Numbered from the stretch's first letter, positions 13,522 through 27,357 are shown. The stretch: DNA of 64,000 bases from Nymphaea colorata (GCF_008831285.2 NC_045146.1:14461289-14525288); one strand, 5' to 3'. Numbers and translations: made by a program. Notes: generated by a model from the sequence alone, not told the origin.

Positions 13522-13956
13522 AACAACTCAGTCTCAAGCTCGTTGGAATCCTTCATTTTTTATTCTGGATACAGATGTGAATCCAAACTAGTTAAATAGA
13601 TTAGCTTTCCACAATTAGTCCAGATTGTTTGGGCTGGAGTTCACATCCAAATTTCTGGAGTGAGCAAAATCCCAGAAACACCGGTACCTTATTAACCATG
13701 GACGAGCAAGCCCCCAGCCTTATTGATGATCAGTCAACTTAAGACATAAACATACTTAAAATGACTGAAGAAAAACAAAACCGTCCTCCACATCAAGTAG
13801 TTTAGACTGATACTCACAAGCTCCCACATCAGAGTTTTATATCGCTGACAGAAATTAAAAAAATTTAAGAACTTATGCAGCAACACGTGATGATGAAACT
13901 GCCTTTTCATGATTCTTCTCCAACTGTAACATATTCAGTTTCAAAGCAACTATTAA

Positions 13957-13978
13957 TGTGTGTGTGTGTGTGTGTGTG
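13957..13978. repeat. (TG)n microsatellite followed by a G-rich tract
   Basis: About 11 TG units run directly into GGGGTGGGGGGGAG. Confidence 0.95.
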
Positions 13979-14683
13979 GGGTGGGGGGGAGACTATGCGT
14001 TGAAATATGTACAAGGTCGAGGCACTTTTGTTGATAGTCAATAAGGCTTGAAAAGCTGGGGATGCATAGAGAGAACCAAAGATCAAAGAAACTGCAGTCT
14101 GTTCTCCCTCTCTCTCGCCAAATCCATGTTGCCAAAGACAGGTAGAGTGACCAAAGGATGACCTAATATTGGATGCTCGAACAGCCAAAATTTTGGATCA
14201 TCTCAACAGCAGTAAGAATTTCGAGTCCTTTTAAAGAGATCACAAGTTCATTTAACAACCCCACAAGGATTTTCCCATGTTTTCTTTGAGTATCAAAGAT
14301 TCAAACAAGTCAATATTTCATTATTGGATATTAAAAAAAAGGCCTTAACATCACAAACACAAAATTTGGTTTTCTCAGAAACTTGACTAGCAATGTTCAG
14401 TTGGTTAGTTGATTTTTTTCCTCTGGGCCTGTATATCTTTCATTTCATGTGCATGAGTAGCCTATGATGAGACTTGAATAGCTCATGCATGGGCATTGTC
14501 TGATGGAAAACAAATTGTGCACCAACAACAAATGTTTCCCGTTTTTCGCTTGTTGAAATTATACAGAAAGAGAAACATTCACGCTAATATTGAGGAATTC
14601 AAGGAACCATTTGTCCATTCTTAGCCTTAGCTACTATACTAGTTGTTGTTTGGTAGAAAGAAACCATGAAGATAAATTTTCAA

Positions 14684-15075
14684 TGTTAATATTCACAACG
14701 AGGGAAAATAAGGACAAGGAGAGGAAGAGAGAGAAGAAAAAAAAAGAAGAATAGTTTTTGCCTTCTATCAACCTGTAATCCCTAAATAAACAGGGATTAG
14801 AGAAAACTTTTCACAGTTCCCTGAACAGAACATGAACATTAAATATTTCTTTTTAACACTCCCCCTCAAGCTGGAGCACATATATCTATTATGTTGTTCA
14901 GCTTTGTTGCAACTCTCAAAAGACCCAGAACTAGCAATGAGTTTAGTGAAAATGTTTGCTACTTGACCTTCAGAAGCTACGAGATAGATATCTTTCCTTA
15001 ATGCACCAAGTCATGAATACCATGCAATCTACCTACATGTACTTTGCCTTTTCATAAAACACTGGGTTAATCACA
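14684..15075 (-). mobile_element. Ty1-copia retrotransposon remnant (RNase H end, PPT, 3' LTR)
   Basis: Read on the minus strand from about 15075, the sequence encodes a decayed C-terminus of copia pol. The recognisable EGQVANIFTKLI corresponds to the family's QLADIFTK motif, and there are stops and frame breaks. It is followed by the typical polypurine tract TTGAGGGGGAGTG at about 14870-14859. An LTR-like segment then starts TGTTAA at 14858 and ends TTAACA at 14684, about 175 bp with short inverted termini. No integrase or gag was found, so this is a 3' truncated copy. The exact LTR end is inferred from the inverted termini. Confidence 0.78.
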
Positions 15076-15079
15076 GTAT

Positions 15080-17985
15080 AGGTGGAGCTTTATTGTCACA
15101 TACCGTCATCATCATCAGTCAGACCCCACCCACATCATTGTAACTACAGTTTGAGTCGCACCTTTCTACTCTGATTGAGCACTTAATCACTCTGATTCAG
15201 CATTTAATGAACCATAGTTTGCTTTTTACTCTTCCACCTAACCAAGTTTTTGCCCTACAAATATAGAAATACAGTGACTGACTTTTTATTATTATGATGC
15301 AAAAATATTACACTAAAAATTGGTTTCCATGAGCTATTAAATTTGTCCCCCCAAATCAAGATAGTGAAATATCCGAATACACAGTATCATGCTTAGAGAT
15401 GCTTTAGCAAACTATCTACATTTGAAGATAAGTTACTTCTAAATATTCAAAGTTTGCACAAGAAGATTTGAATCTGAAAATGCAACCATAAGAGACATTG
15501 ATGATGCATGTCTTTTGATTGGTTGATGTCTCATGGAGCTAATTCCACTGGCTCTAAAAACTTGATTGAATTTGCTTTCTCATCCTTTTGGATCCAGATT
15601 CATATTCACGTTCAGTTCTCAATCACATTTCTGAATCCAGATTCATATAAGGTCCCTAGCCACTTGTTCAGATCCCCACACCATATCCAAATCCTATACC
15701 TCTATCCAAACTTTGATTGTATCTAATTCTCGATCCACATATGGAGTTGGAAACAAATATAGATCCAAATATTGTTGCAAACCCTTAATAAGCAAATCCA
15801 AAGGTCTGATCTGAATTCAGGACTTCAATTCCGATTTGGACCTAGATCCAAACTCTAGGCGCATATCCAGATTCAAATCCATATTTTAGATCCATGTTCT
15901 AGATCCACAATCATATTCTGTATGCATATCTAAGATCTATGATAAGTATTCAAATCCAAATCCACAATCTAAGATCCATATCCATACAAAGCCCGAATCA
16001 GTGCAGTGCATGAGGTCCACTTCCCCAACTACCCTTGCTCTCTAATCAAGTGCCGAAATCGTCTCTTTTTCTCCCTCTCTTTCTTTGTAGGCCAAAATTG
16101 TAAACTCCAATATTAGTAAATCTCACAAAACAGTGCAGGCGATTAGTGAATACAGTTGACACTTATCAAATGCACGTGATTAGTGATTATAGTTGACACT
16201 TAACAAAAATATTATATTTCATTAGTTTAAAATATTTTAACTCAACAATAAGAAAACGTAGAAACCTAAAAAGCAAGCAAAAAGTTCTAACTCAAATATG
16301 GTTATAGGAAGTAGTAGTAGTAGTACCAAGAGAAATACAACATTAGAGAAGGAACATGGATAGACATGCAGACCTGGTACCTAAAAGAAATTGACCCACT
16401 TATATGAATCTGTAACTAAAGGAATAAACAAAGTATCCTTGTAAAGTGAAAACACACAAATCACGAGCAGTTTATTTTAGCACTTGATTCAACAAGATGA
16501 TAGTTTGTCAACAATATACCGCATAACGCATAAAGAACTAAGCAATTACGTAACTCAACCCCGCATCCACCTGATATTTGATAACAGCTTTAACAATACC
16601 TGGACATGGAGAGGATAGCCAAATAAACACGTCGTTTTGAACCACAATATGGTGAATGTCCAACAAAATTTTCCACGAAAGAACCAGCCATGAGTTCGAA
16701 GAAGCAAAAACATTGAAATCAGGAGAGGTCGAACCAATTGGCATTTCCTTCCTTCCATAACCAACATCAGAAGGTCCAACCAGGTATCGGAACCAATATA
16801 TAAAAAAGGAAGCAATAATTGTAGGATAACCATATAAGCAACTTATGACCATTGGATTGGCGCCCTAAATATCATATTGTATGCATCATTTCAATAAACA
16901 GATGGACAAAGGAGAACACCACGAGAAAACATAGACCAACTTGGGAAAGATGGATCCCAGTGTGAGCAAACATCAGGAAATTATCAAAGAAACATGCCAA
17001 CTTAGCAAGATGGGTGCTGGAACGGACATAAAATATGGTGAAAATCGCCAAACATTTATCGTTCTTCTTATCTATCAATAAAAGAAGCGGACGATAAATC
17101 AGAGCCAAGAGATGGGAAAAGATGCAGATGATAACAGGAAAAATAGCCGCCACTACCTTCTCTCTTTATTCTTTAAAATAACGATGACAAAACCTCAGTA
17201 AATAAAACTCAACCAGAACAAGATGAAAAAGAACCTAATTATCATCTTCCTTGGCATTCACGACCAACATCAGAACCAAACCTCAAAATCAAGAAATGGA
17301 AAGGGGGGAAGTGGGGAAGGGAGAAAGAGGGGCGTTCAGATTATTGGAGAAGCAAACCGAGACGCGCATTAAATGCCAATACCAGATCGATCGAATGGCC
17401 TTGCCTTTGTCGATTCCTCAAACCCTCTTATCGCCCGAGTACCCACGGGCGAGAATGGCGACGGTTGTGAGGTTCAAGATTTAAGTGCAAGGACCGCGGG
17501 AAATGAAAGCGCGCCGCGTCGTTCAAGATTAAATATGGAAAGTTGCCATTTGTCGCTTCGTATTAAAATTTTAGATTGTTGAGGCCTGCCTCTTGCTTTA
17601 TAATTGTAAAATTATACTAATTTCATATTTTTTAGCAGAATGTGATGCGTTTTATTAAAACAAATATTTATGAAATGAAGGTTTTGAAATAAGAAGAAAA
17701 AAAATCGCTAGCTAACGCGATTCCAATTGATGAATTTTAATTTACCCTTCGTGGCACTTGCACAAAAATGTTTAACATTAATAAAGTTTCACATTATTGA
17801 AAAAAAAATCTTTTTAAGTTTTTTTTCACTTTTTTTTATTTCCTCGTTTATCTTGTCAATAAGTTTGTTTTTCTATTTAAATATAAACATTTTCATCATA
17901 ATGACACATGAAATTTCGTGCAACACACGTTTATATGCATTGTACATCATGGACCATGGATACTTTTTCACTTTGTTGTTTTAAA
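15080..17985. other. Intergenic region with degenerate ATCCA-rich repeat
   Basis: From about 15590 to 15990 there are many irregularly spaced copies of variants such as GATCCATAT, GATCCAAA and ATCCAGATTCA, making a cryptic low-order repeat. Two adjacent minus-strand ORFs (17153-16872 and 16852-16538) are unrecognised and are treated in the findings. No gene is supported. Confidence 0.5.
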
Positions 17986-17987
17986 TT

Positions 17988-18120
17988 AGCATAGCTTAAT
18001 TGGTCGAGTCGAGTTAAAAGCTTGTAAAAAGTAGATTTCTAGTTCGATTTTCATAGGTATTATGTTCTTGTGTTTTAAGGCGGTGAAATTGGGATTGACC
18101 CTCTCGCTCACCCAAAATAA
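17988..18120 (+). mobile_element. tRNA-derived SINE candidate (or decayed tRNA)
   Basis: TAGCTTAATTGG at 17992-18003 fits the RNA polymerase III A box of tRNAs (TRGCNNANNNGG). AGTTCGATTT at 18041-18050 is a weakened B box (consensus GGTTCGANNCC), about 45 bases away as in tRNA-headed SINEs. The segment after the B box is unrelated to a tRNA acceptor stem, so a SINE head is likelier than a functional tRNA. The 3' end is not defined. Confidence 0.45.
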
Positions 18121-18124
18121 ATCT

Positions 18125-19476
18125 ACACACATATGTTTTTAAATTAACACGTAACGTAAAAACACTATCTCATTGTTTGAAACAATGATGGATGTCATTT
18201 TTTATATGACATTCAAATATAATATAAGCACTACGTGTTTTGAAACAAATATACAATATCCTTGTCATGTATGTACGTCATAAGAACATAGTTATAAAAA
18301 ATTTGCTTCTTTATGGAACAACCCCAACATTTTCACCTAACAAAAATTCCCCGTATATTATCTCCCGTCTTACCTACCATTCGGTGGAACGAGAACTTAA
18401 GATCCTGGTGTTGGACTGGTTTAACTCGTTTCTAAACCGGGAAAAACCCAGTTTCACCATGACATAGTTCAGGTTTACCCAAACAGGCACAAACCCACCT
18501 TCTAGTCTCAAAAACAGGTTTTTAACCTGATTTTATTATCATCCAAACGGGGCCCAATTTTTTTTTTTATTTGACCTTTTTGTTTGATTGTTTGGAAAAT
18601 GAAAGATGGACACAACCACTCACCACCTAACGGCTTTGACAAAACGAACCAGATGTCTTCCACTGAAGCCGGAAAATTCTAGAGAATAGAACAAGAAAGT
18701 AAACCCAACTTCACCGACCTCTTATTCATTTGCAGTTTCATGAGAAACTCGAAGGAAAGCTAGTGCACTAAACAAAGAGCCGGTCCGTTTCAATATATAA
18801 TAAAATAGTATTCTCGACACATTTTTCTATATAATAAAACATTATTATAAGGAAGACGTGCTTGTTGTAAACATGCATATTGGAACTCAATCAATATCTC
18901 ACTTGATATTCTTTTAAACATCACCTAAGACTATTTATATACATATTAAGTTAGTAGAAATTGATTATTTAGACGCGAAAATACGCGTCTTGGCGCAAAA
19001 TCTTTCCCTGTTATGCCTTTAAATATCATAAAGGCCATTTATTTGCGCGCTGAGCTATTACGAGATTGTTGGGAAATGATTAAGAAGGAGTGGCAATCTT
19101 GTGGTGATACGGCGTATCCTGGGCATTTAGGGGGGCTATCGTAAGAGGATGCCGGTGGGGCCCGATGCATTGAATGAAGGGTCAGGATTCAGTAGCACCG
19201 GAGAACGGTGATATGGATTTGTCATCTGATCCGCTCTAAAAATGTTGACGGCCTCTTTGGCACTTTCTGGGACCAACCAAACCAAACCAAAACCAGAAAA
19301 AGGAAACGGGGGTAACAACCCGACGGCCAAGCTGCGGACGACGACTCGTCCACCCCCGTCGTCTCCTCCCCCCGTCCCCGCCCACCGCTCCCTCTTCCAT
19401 CCTCCGGCTTCACCAGCACGGGCGCGTCATTCCCTGCAATCGCCTCTGCCTCACGTCGAGGGTGGCCGTGCAGCTT
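18125..19476. other. Region upstream of KAPP
   Basis: AT-rich sequence, then (from about 19130) a GC-richer stretch likely to contain the KAPP promoter and 5' leader. No clear TATA box was picked out. A long + frame beginning at 19242 runs into KAPP exon 1 out of register and is not considered coding. Confidence 0.45.
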
Positions 19477-22400
19477 ATGGCTCTGCCGCTTGCGGAGAGC
19501 CTGATCGCCGTCGTGCTTCTCCTGTTATCCCTTCTCTTCATTCTCTTCCTATTTTTCTGCAAGCCATGGCGTTTCTTCTCCTCTCGTGCCGCCAAGGTAT
19601 GCCATTTTCTTTTTTCAGCTGTTATTGGTTGGTTTCCTTCTCCTTGTCTGAGGCTCCTCCATCCCTCCCCTTCTCAGCCCCTCTCTTTCTCTCTCTCTCT
19701 CCTGGGATGCCATTAAACGTTGCCAGCCGAACGTGTCTGCTTATGGTTTCCGTTCTTTATTTTCGAACCGGTGGCTTTGTTGGTTCGGAGAATGTCGCGT
19801 ATGGGATTTTTTTTTTTTTTTTTGTATAACTTGGGGCTTTTTTAGCTGATTCTGCACCGGACATTTGAGACGGATCTGAGTATTCTTCGTCCTAATTCGG
19901 ATTTTTTTTTTTGTTTGGGTACCTTGCGAGTAAACAGACCTCCTTGTCGCCATTTTATGTTTTTGATTTTTGTGTGCCTTATTGCTTTATTCGCGGGTGT
20001 CATGGCGGACAGGAACTACCCTCGTCGGTATTCTATTCTGTAGTTCATCATTCTTTTAGGAAATGTGCGCTTATCTGTGAAGAAAGACGGAGAACGCCGC
20101 GCTGGAAACGATTAGATGATCACGCCATTGGACAAGCTACTTCTTCTTTGCCGCCATGGTCGCCATTTTTCAATATAAAGAGAATAACAAAAGAAAAAAA
20201 GGCCTCGGTGTAGGGCTTTGGGCTCCCATAGATCCGGAAGCATCCATTTCTGATGCCAGGAACTAGATTTGTCACCTTTAAGTTGAGAACTCAAAAGGAC
20301 ATCGGCCTTTCTGGCCGGGGACTCATGTTTATGCTAGATTGGTCTTCAAGATTTTCACTTTGCTGTTGGTTCTACGTTGTAAGTCTGAAAGTACATTTAC
20401 ATGCGACATATTATTAGGTTGCTCGAGCTTGAAATCTTCCAGTTTGACTGTTGAATGGTGCCACTTATGTCGCATGAATGAACGTTTTTATTGCCTTAAT
20501 GGTTTGGGTGGAACAGAAGGCCCATATGAAGCCAATGGGGCGGAGGAAACAGCTTAATTTTTTTTATGTGCGTATACTGCTTTCCCCAAATATTTCTATC
20601 TGGTACCTCTTGAATTTGGACCGTTGTTCTCTCACAGGGTATTGAATTGTTGGATATCTCATCTGGATGCTTCTGCCAGCCCAGTGCATCCGCGAGCGTA
20701 TTTGATCACGCAAAGAACGGAGTGGTGAACGTACACGTATTAGTTATCTGAAAAGGCAGATTAAAGGATATTCCGATATCTGCTGTTCTTACCTATTAAG
20801 CACTAAAAATGACGGTATCTATCAAACATTTAAGAGTAAGCTCAAAAACATGCGAGCTTTTAGGTTTCTTAAAAAAAAAAAACATGGAATGCTGCAAAAC
20901 GTTTTTTGATAGGGCAATTTCTTGATCTCTTTTTGACTGGAAAAAAGTGATAGAGGAACATGCTTATGATGACCATGATTGAAGTTTGATTAGCAAGGGT
21001 AGCAAGAGAAGGTAACAGAGAATAGGTTGTAATTCTCTCAGACTATGTGGCAAATGATGGGTGGCTCTTCCTACCTATTCTATGGGAGGCAGGAGATATA
21101 TGGGCCAAACATCTGGACGTGACTGGATCGGCAAGAAAGGAGTGGTGTGCACAGGCAGTTTAATTATTTGAAGAACATTAGTGCAGAAGGTTAAAGGATT
21201 ATGTGCATTTTTTTGCTAGCTTAGATCTAACATTCAGTTGCCATGGTCAATAATTATCTATGTTCAGCTTGGTACAGTGCCTTCCTTTTTTCATTTCTCT
21301 ACTGAAGATAGAGATTGTTCCATCTGAACTTTCTTTGTCATTCGTTTCTCTTCTTCTGTAAAATTTTCTTCATTTTGCAGGTTACTGACTTGGAAAAGCC
21401 TCTTATTCCTGATGTCCTGGATTTCCCTCAGAGCCAGAGTTCAAGTTCTGCAAGAAATCATGGGTCAGAGGTTCCTAGCACCCATGTTGAAGAAAATTTT
21501 ACTGCCCACAGACAACAGGGCCACTTCGGAAAGCAAATGCCTTCATCAGAAGCTGGTTTGGACCCAGGTTTCTCATATGTTTTTTTGGCCTTTCTTGATG
21601 TTGACAGGGAAAATTCATTTCTTCTCTTGTTCATCAAAATCTCTGTTCTTGTTGCTTATTGCTGCCCGATGATTCCTTCAGGTGGAAGTTTGACACTGGA
21701 TGTACTTTATAATCCTCCAGATGGCCTGCAATTTGGTCAAACGATTAAACACACAAATTGGTCTGCTGAGAAGAGAAAACTTATCATAAAAGGCGAAGCA
21801 AGTCTTGGTTCTGATGATAAATGTCGTGATCAGAAGGATCAGTCTGCGTCTATGAAAGATGTTACTGTTCTAAGTACTCTTTGTTTCCTTGAGCTTATAT
21901 TGGTTTAGTGCATCAATGGATGAAATATCAATGTATTTTAACTCATTGCATGATTCTGGCTGATTTTATAGAACATGTCATCCAATCTTTTTGTTAGAAA
22001 TGCAGGAAGTGGCATCACCTTGGAGGTTATATCTGGTCCTTCACGTGGACTTCGTTGTTCCTTGCAGTCATCAGATAGTTCTAAATTGCCATTAACCATT
22101 GGCCGAGTTCCTCCAAGTGATTTATTGCTGGGGGACTCTGAAGTGTCTGGCAAACATGCCAGGATAAATTGGAATTCTAGCGTAAGCATCTGTGTGTCTA
22201 CTTTTATACTTTTTTAGTGGAATGCTCATGTCTGAATACTTGGTTACTAGTTGGCTACTTTAATTTCCTCAATTGCATCTGAATTCTGGTGCCAGAAATC
22301 AAAATGGGAACTATTGGATATGGGAAGTCTGAATGGAACTCTCTTGAATTCACTTGCTGTCAACCTCCCGGATTCAGAATCAAGGCATTGGAGTGAGCCA

Positions 22401-25400
22401 GTTGGACTTGCAAATGGGGATGTAATTACTTTTGGTACTACATCAAAATTGCTTGTGAGTTTACCCTTTAGTAATTCTATGTGCCAATTTTATTAGTTTA
22501 CCATATGCTAATGACCATTTTTCATGATAAAAATCAGTACATATTTTGTTACATACACCTAACTTTTTAACCTATTATGACAGACATGCCTGATTTCTTT
22601 TTATGAATATCTTAGTTAAACTTGTTAGTCAGTGCCTAGGTGGTATGACCTCTAAAAGTCTAGGAATGATTTAAGTCTATGGTGATGTGCAGAATCTGCA
22701 GATGTGGTTACGGGTGCACTATTATATGATATATTACATCTGAAAGAGGCATGTATACTTTGTAAAATAAATATGTGAATATTAATTATAGTGTGAACTG
22801 TGAAGTATATATAAAAGCAAGTTTAAACAGCTGTGCCCACCATGCACCTGCACCCACACGCGAGTCAGATCTATATGCTGTATCGATGAGAAATAGGCCA
22901 GGGAGAGTTGGGTCTCATTGAGCTTTAGAAATTTGAAATCTGAACTTAAAAATTTTAAAACTAACTTTTAAAATGAAAAAAAACATTGTAAAAACTTCGG
23001 ACCTAAAAACATTTGAAAACCGTATCGAAAAACTAAAAGGAGAAAGAACTTGGGTTTTTCCCACTTAGAAAGCTATAAAGCTGACCAGCAAGTCAGGAAC
23101 TTGGGCTGAAAACACCTTAAGGGCCTACATTGGGCTGAAATGCAGCTTTTGGCTGCATCAGCAACTAGGTTTGCAAGCTAATTTACAACATGGGCCTCTG
23201 TTTACCTAATGAGTTGAGCTTGATAAATTTGCGATTACCTTTCTTATCTCGTTGATAAAATCAAACAATTCTTATAGAATTCTAGGTTATGACCAAGAGT
23301 GCAGTATTCATTCAATCAGCTGGTTCCCAAAATAAGAGGAACACATCATGACATCTTGACTCAATTCTGAACAAATTAAATATGACCACTACAACTGCCT
23401 GCTAACTTGTTCTGTGGGATGTGTTCATTTATCTATTTCAACTCAAAGGGACAGGATACTCGTGTTGGAAAAGGAATTAAATGTCCAGGATTGGCTAAGG
23501 CAGCATATTGGTTTCTTTCTCTTACCAAAGTTGGTTCAGAACTTTCCATTCATTGGTAAGAAAGAAGAGAAGCAAGCTCATCTGGAGAGCATGGTATAAT
23601 GGAGGCTCCCATGCTGTCTTAATGAAGGATGAACCACTCATTCCAAAACAGTTCTGGCTTCATGGGCATATATGCTGGTTCAAATCCAAGCTAGCACGAA
23701 AATGCCAAGGGAAATAATAGAAGAAGAATCTGACTCTAAGAAGCTCTGTTTGGCTTAGGGGTGATACCGTGATAGCTTCATAGCCACACTCCTAGGAATG
23801 AGTCATGGTCATTAGAGATTGCTGCTAACAGTGGATCGTTTGTAAACTATAATCGGTAGGGCATTTAAAGCTTTAGTGAAAAAGTTACTGTCAAGTCTAA
23901 GACAACCCATATAAAATTTGATCCTACCATCTATCATTTACAGTGAATTAATTATGTCATTATGCAATCAGGAAATAAAACTGTATGATTGGCTACATGA
24001 TTAGTTCTCTAAACTTCTATGTTGCTTGAGCCTGGTGCAGGATGCTGCATTTTTTAGAATAAAAACTTAGGATGTGGTTGTGGGCCTTGTGGCAAGGGTG
24101 CATGTGTTTGTAAGATAAGCTTATATGTGCATAAATAGAATATGTATATGTAATTGGTTTGGAGAATAAACAGGATTTGGCTTTCATGTTTTTGCAAGCT
24201 TGTCCTAGATTTTTTGTTTGATCTTTTGGGCTGTTATCAGGTTCATATTTCTGAAAGCAATGCACAACCTGTTCCTTTTGGAATAGGTATGGCATCTGAT
24301 CCCATGTCTATGCGTAGAGGTGGAAAGAAGCTTCCTATGGAAGACATAAGCTATTGTGAATGGCCTCTACCGGGAATTGAGCAGGTATTCTGATGCCATA
24401 TTATCTACTTGCATTATTTCCTTACTAATTGTCTATTGAAACTGATGCAGTTTGGACTTTTTGCTATCTTTGATGGGCATGGGGGCTCAGGAGCAAGCAA
24501 TGCTGCATGCAAGTCAGTGTTTTCCCTATCCTGCTTTGGTTTTTGTTTTTTGTCTGCTGTAAAGATTGTTGTCTGTGAATCCTCGTATTTTTCTTCTTGA
24601 GGCTCTTTTGTAGGTCATTCAATTCAAACTGAACCAATAAGAGATTTGGTTTATTTGACTGGAAGTCAGCTAATTGATTCACTTGATAGGGGAATCTTCC
24701 CCATACCCCATAGTCTAGGTTATTGACACAACTAATACATTTGATCTGTGTCAACTTTCTAACTTTGGTGCATGTTTTTATGTAATTTAGTGTTATTGCT
24801 CATAGTGATGTCCCATGTACTTGCAATGTGCTTATAGTAGCTTTCTGCTTTCCTGCTTTCCCTCTTTCAGTGTTTCCTTTTCTCTTTAAGTCGACTTTTT
24901 TTATGCACTAGAGTAAAATTTTCCATTTCGGTTTTGAGAGTTCCATTTATTTTGTGATTCAATATCTAAATAACTACTTTATGAGCAGTTTGGTTGATTT
25001 GTATGTAGGGTTGTAAAGGCCTCTTAATTTTGAATAGAACTTTGTACATTAAAATTACTTGTATAAGTATGCTGATAAGTGGCACTAATAGATGCTTTTG
25101 TTGGTTGCCATTTTTGCTTTAAATAATTATGTATCTTGGTGAAATTAAGCATGTAAAACACCTAAATAGAATAGTATGCCTCAATGCAGGCATATGGATG
25201 TTCCATGATATGCCGCCTCAATGCAGGCATATGGATGTTCCATGATATGCCTTGACATATCATGGAACATCTCGTGGAATGGTTGATCACAAGTTGCATG
25301 TTCAGTTGCTTTCAGAAGTTATCTCTTTGTTGTCTCCTAATGAAATTAAGCATGATGTATTTGTGGAGGGCCCATGAAGTAAGCACTCTGAATACTGAGT

Positions 25401-27271
25401 GCAAGGATATTAAACGATCAAAAAATTAACATATCAAGGAACTATAAACAAGATGTTTTTCATCAGTAGGTTCACAATGATAATCAAGCTTGAGTCTTGG
25501 GGCCCTTCATCATATAAACTATAAGCCTATAACAGAAATACTTCTCTTACCATGTGTGTCCTGATGGAAGCAATACAATACTGGGACACTTCAGCCAGTT
25601 CTCGGACATGGAATTAATGCATCATTTATTATCTATTTTTTAATGAACTTAACTGTTTATTTTATATTTATTTGTGTTTTTTTCAATTTTAATAGTTAAC
25701 TATTTCTGTCAAGACAAAGTGTGCCTAGACCCCACTGGTTGGGGGTTATGGACCATGGGGTTTTACAGGTCAGTTGAGTGATCAAACCCCTCAAACGGTC
25801 AAACCATGATGGCTTTCCCATGTAACACCTCAAAAAACATGTATTCAGTTAGACATTGAATTTCCAGTTGGGTTTCATAGTTTGATGTTTTTAACTACGG
25901 TGATATAGAGCTTGTGCTTGATAAGATTGTTGTTTTTCTGCTTCAGATTAGCAATTGCATACACGTATAGCTTACGACTTCATGCTGCATGCTTAAAATT
26001 TGAGAACTACTTTGTCTTACCAAGCTTATCCACATTATACCCTGTGTCCGCATTTATATCCATGTGACATAGTATGTAAAGGGCTATCGTCTGAGAAGTC
26101 ATTGGAGACATTGAAAGTAGAAATGGTGAAGATGGTCAATAAAAAAACAAATTTGTAAATGCCTTCAGAATCTAAAGGTTAATTAGTTGTTAGAGCTGCT
26201 TGCCTGAGCAAGCGGTGTATCATGTATTACAGTTCTTTAGGACTTTTTTTATTACAAACATGATGTGGGAGAGGTGCATATGCACAATTGTGCAATATCT
26301 TACCTTTTTTCAGAACCTTAGATGATCGTAATTATCTCTCACTCTTGTTCTTGAAAAGGAAAAACAAAAATTATGAAAGCAACGGAAAGGAAAGAAATTT
26401 CCTGGTTCACAATCTTGAACCCAATACTTAGCAACAGTTACAAGATAAGTGATCTGGGACCTAGGTAAACAAGCACGAGTTCCCTCTTCCTCCCCCTTCT
26501 CTCTCTTCTCAGGCCTTTTGTTTCTTTTTGTAATGCTTGGCATAGTCTGATGGTTATCATGGAAACAACTTGGAGATTCAGCTCAAGAGCATGTGATAAC
26601 CCTTTTTTCGGCTTTTCTTGTTTTCATTGTCTTCTATATTTGGGCATGAATTACAAGATGTTTATGATGTTTATTTGCAGTGTAAAGTTTCTCTAAATAC
26701 TATCACTGTAGGATCTATTCATGTTTGAATGCAAACCAATGACAAATTCTCTGACTAGCCAAGCTTAATTTCACTTTTGATGTACATGTCTAGTTTTAGA
26801 AATGTCTTTGTGCTGCTTATACATTGCATCTTTTCCTTTTACTTTCATTCCTCTTCCAGTTCCAGCACTTGTGGCACGCTGTCCAGGAATTCTGATTAGA
26901 AAACTTTGTTATGTTTTCCTCAAGTAGTTTCAGTGGTGAAATATTGAGGGGAAAATTCACTCTAGTTGTTTAAAGGGAAAAGATAATTTATCAACCACTT
27001 TGGAAAAAATGTTAAATGTAATTTTAAATTTGCTTCAAATTTACTTAACTTAAAGCAGATAAATATTGAGTGTAGAACTATGCCGCAGATGATAGTCATA
27101 ATTATCGATGAGTAAGAAACTGAAAAAATAATGAAACAATTGGATTTTATCATTTTTTTGAGAAAATTATGAAGAATAGCTAAATAGTTTACTGAATATA
27201 GAAAGTTTGTAGTTAAATATTTTCAAGAAAATATTGTGTATTTGATGTATATATGTATGTTTGTATTCCTG

Positions 27272-27357
<86 letters not shown>

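Larger units (their letters stand above)
7056..14683. other. Intergenic region, no supported gene
   Basis: The region contains a diverged tandem pair (8742-9012), a GC-richer islet without recognisable coding (about 9080-9440), a GAGCTC-rich palindromic patch (about 10500-10620), a (TA)n run (12008-12033), a 37-bp tandem repeat (13452-13521) and a (TG)n run (13957-13978). An unrecognised + strand ORF of 170 codons (12178-12690) is covered in the findings. No tRNA, rRNA or intact transposon ORF was seen. Confidence 0.5.

Noticed and set aside
19242-19829. 195-codon + strand frame around KAPP exon 1
   Set aside because: It is in a different frame from the conserved KAPP signal anchor and runs through the exon 1 donor into the intron.
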